Source: JAGOBX01 sp017999075 [NCBI: Candidatus Babelota bacterium] (lineage in GTDB: Bacteria > JAGOBX01). Taken from it: a stretch of 14,635 nt of DNA. This document shows positions 13,421 through 14,635 of this stretch, in pieces. Within the stretch, counting starts at the first letter, position 1. Each line of letters starts with the position of its first letter. The translations under genes and the position numbers were made by a program. The notes under the pieces are model-generated. The model searched no databases. It was given only the letters and a program-made list of their open reading frames with translations, and was not told the origin of the DNA. The stretch spans positions 1 through 14,635 of the forward strand of contig JAGOBX010000035.1 of assembly GCA_017999075.1 (NCBI GenBank). The letters are read 5' to 3'.

Positions 13421-14635
13421 TTGACTTTCAAACAGTTTTTCATCAGTATTTTTTTTATAAAATCTATAGTTCATCTTTGTTTAAACGCAATAAACATAAA
13501 TTATCTAAAAAAAAAATCCGGAATCATTCCTCCTGAAATTGAAGGTTCGGTAAATCAAGAAATCTCAACAAAATCAACGGAATACAATCTTGAAAAAATG
13601 AAATTCAATTTTTTAACAGATTTAATTGATATAACTCTAACATCATTTTTTTTATTTACGCCATTGTTCGGGTATTATACAGATTATATTGATCTTATTA
13701 AAACTAATCACATTGTAAAAGGATTAATTTTTTTCAACATTCTGACAATAGTTAACTTTATCTTTAATTTACCATTCTCTTATTACTCAAATTTTTTTAT
13801 AGAATCAAAATACGGGTTTAATAAATATAATATAAAAACATGGATGATAGATAATATTAAGTCAATTATTATGCAATCTTTAATTATATCAGTTTTATTA
13901 ATATTGATTTTATACATGGCAGGAGAATCAGTCAATGTATTTAAATGGTCCTGGGTATTTACAGGATGGGCTGTCATATCTTTTGTATTAATATTATTCA
14001 CTTTTTTGGTTCCTGTGATAATTCTTCCTTTCTTTTATAAATTAAAACCTCTGAAATCCATTCAACTTACAGAAAAAATCGATGAACTGCTTTTAAAATT
14101 AAATTTTAAAATTAAAGGTATATACTCGGTTGACGCAAGCATAAGATCAACTCATGCAAATGCAGGTTTTGCAGGATTCGGAAAAAGTAAAAAAATAATT
14201 ATTTTTGACACAATATTGGATGGCAAGTATTCAGACGAAGAAATTATGGCGGTTTTAGCTCATGAAATAGGCCATGCAAAAAAAAAACACATACAGATAC
14301 AAATGATTTTATCAATAATAACATTATTTTTTTTCATAACTTTCATATTATACCTTTTATCTTATGATTCAGCATACAGTTCAATGGGAATTAAAAAAAA
14401 TTTTTATGCCGGAATTTTATTTGCCGGTTTTTTTTTCGAATCTGTTTTTTATTTTATCCAACCGCTTGCAAATTTAATTTCTCAAAAATTTGAATATGAC
14501 GCAGACAGCTATTCAAAAAAATCTTTAGGAACTTCTTTCCCTTTGATTTCATCGTTCAAAAAATTTGTTGTGAATGATTATGCCAATATAAATCCTCATC
14601 CATTATATGAAAAATTTTATTATAGCCACCCGTCT
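13421..14635 (+). CDS. Ste24-type M48 metalloprotease (CAAX protease family), partial
   Basis: Integral-membrane zinc protease, N-terminal 405 residues; the C-terminus lies beyond the window. The N-terminal part has the Ste24 layout: an early hydrophobic helix, the loop with IPPEIEG and a KSTEYNLEKMKF segment, then several membrane helices. Zinc-binding HEIGH is at 281-285, inside LAHEIGHAKKKH, and the third ligand is E358 in FEYDAD. The ending NPHPLYEKFYYSHPS is the family signature that precedes the last conserved stretch. In eukaryotes Ste24 trims prenylated CAAX proteins. Bacterial members are thought to act in membrane-protein or envelope quality control; the substrate here is unknown. 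Translation starts at TTG 13421 with GAAGGG upstream. It belongs to the rightward group after PilZ and the 96-aa protein. Confidence 0.92.
   Translation, partial: MTFKQFFISIFFIKSIVHLCLNAININYLKKKSGIIPPEIEGSVNQEISTKSTEYNLEKMKFNFLTDLIDITLTSFFLFTPLFGYYTDYIDLIKTNHIVKGLIFFNILTIVNFIFNLPFSYYSNFFIESKYGFNKYNIKTWMIDNIKSIIMQSLIISVLLILILYMAGESVNVFKWSWVFTGWAVISFVLILFTFLVPVIILPFFYKLKPLKSIQLTEKIDELLLKLNFKIKGIYSVDASIRSTHANAGFAGFGKSKKIIIFDTILDGKYSDEEIMAVLAHEIGHAKKKHIQIQMILSIITLFFFITFILYLLSYDSAYSSMGIKKNFYAGILFAGFFFESVFYFIQPLANLISQKFEYDADSYSKKSLGTSFPLISSFKKFVVNDYANINPHPLYEKFYYSHPS

Noticed and set aside
13783-14001. Minus-strand 72-aa frame inside the Ste24 gene
   Set aside because: It is antisense to conserved Ste24 membrane helices, with no promoter or ribosome binding site signals.
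1-14635. CRISPR arrays, tRNA or rRNA genes, insertion sequences, phage genes
   Set aside because: No spaced direct repeats, no cloverleaf-like sequence, no rRNA-like conserved stretches, no transposase or integrase frames and no terminal inverted repeats with target duplications were seen.

Overview
This is a strongly AT-rich bacterial window with tight gene packing, the standard genetic code and mostly UAA stops. It looks like the chromosome of a diderm (Gram-negative-type) bacterium. The ApbE protein carries a lipobox, and there is a membrane-anchored protein with a large extracytoplasmic part, a PilZ domain protein and a squalene/phytoene synthase. The phylum cannot be fixed from sequence alone. 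I see no rRNA, tRNA, CRISPR array, insertion sequence or phage gene, and base use is even throughout, so nothing points to recent transfer.

Two gene groups diverge from a 193-bp region at 10389-10581. The minus-strand group runs leftward for about 10 kb. In transcription order it encodes: a tandem, circularly permuted bacterial microcompartment (BMC) domain protein; an AmgK-like sugar kinase; GlmS; Era; a lipoprotein ApbE; a squalene/phytoene synthase; an RNase II/R-family exoribonuclease; RmuC; and a 32-residue very basic peptide. Spacing is operon-like: a 4-nt ATGA overlap, a 13-nt overlap, then gaps of 60, 10, 17, 47, 16 and 150 nt. The small peptide gene probably has its own promoter and ends at a hairpin.

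The plus-strand group starts from a near-consensus sigma-70-type promoter at 10483-10511. It encodes a 704-residue membrane-anchored, Lys/Glu/Asp-rich protein with a TPR-like C-terminus, a PilZ (c-di-GMP-binding) protein, an unrecognised 96-residue protein, and a Ste24-type M48 CAAX protease cut off by the window end. That protease starts at TTG.

The most unusual feature is a lone trimer-type BMC shell protein at the head of a housekeeping operon. Its stop codon overlaps the start of a predicted amino-sugar kinase, whose gene in turn overlaps glmS. No other shell protein or encapsulated enzyme is in the window. Other points of interest are an RNB exonuclease lacking one of the four usual metal-binding aspartates, the tiny basic peptide with a perfect ribosome binding site, and the unknown 96-residue protein between PilZ and Ste24.
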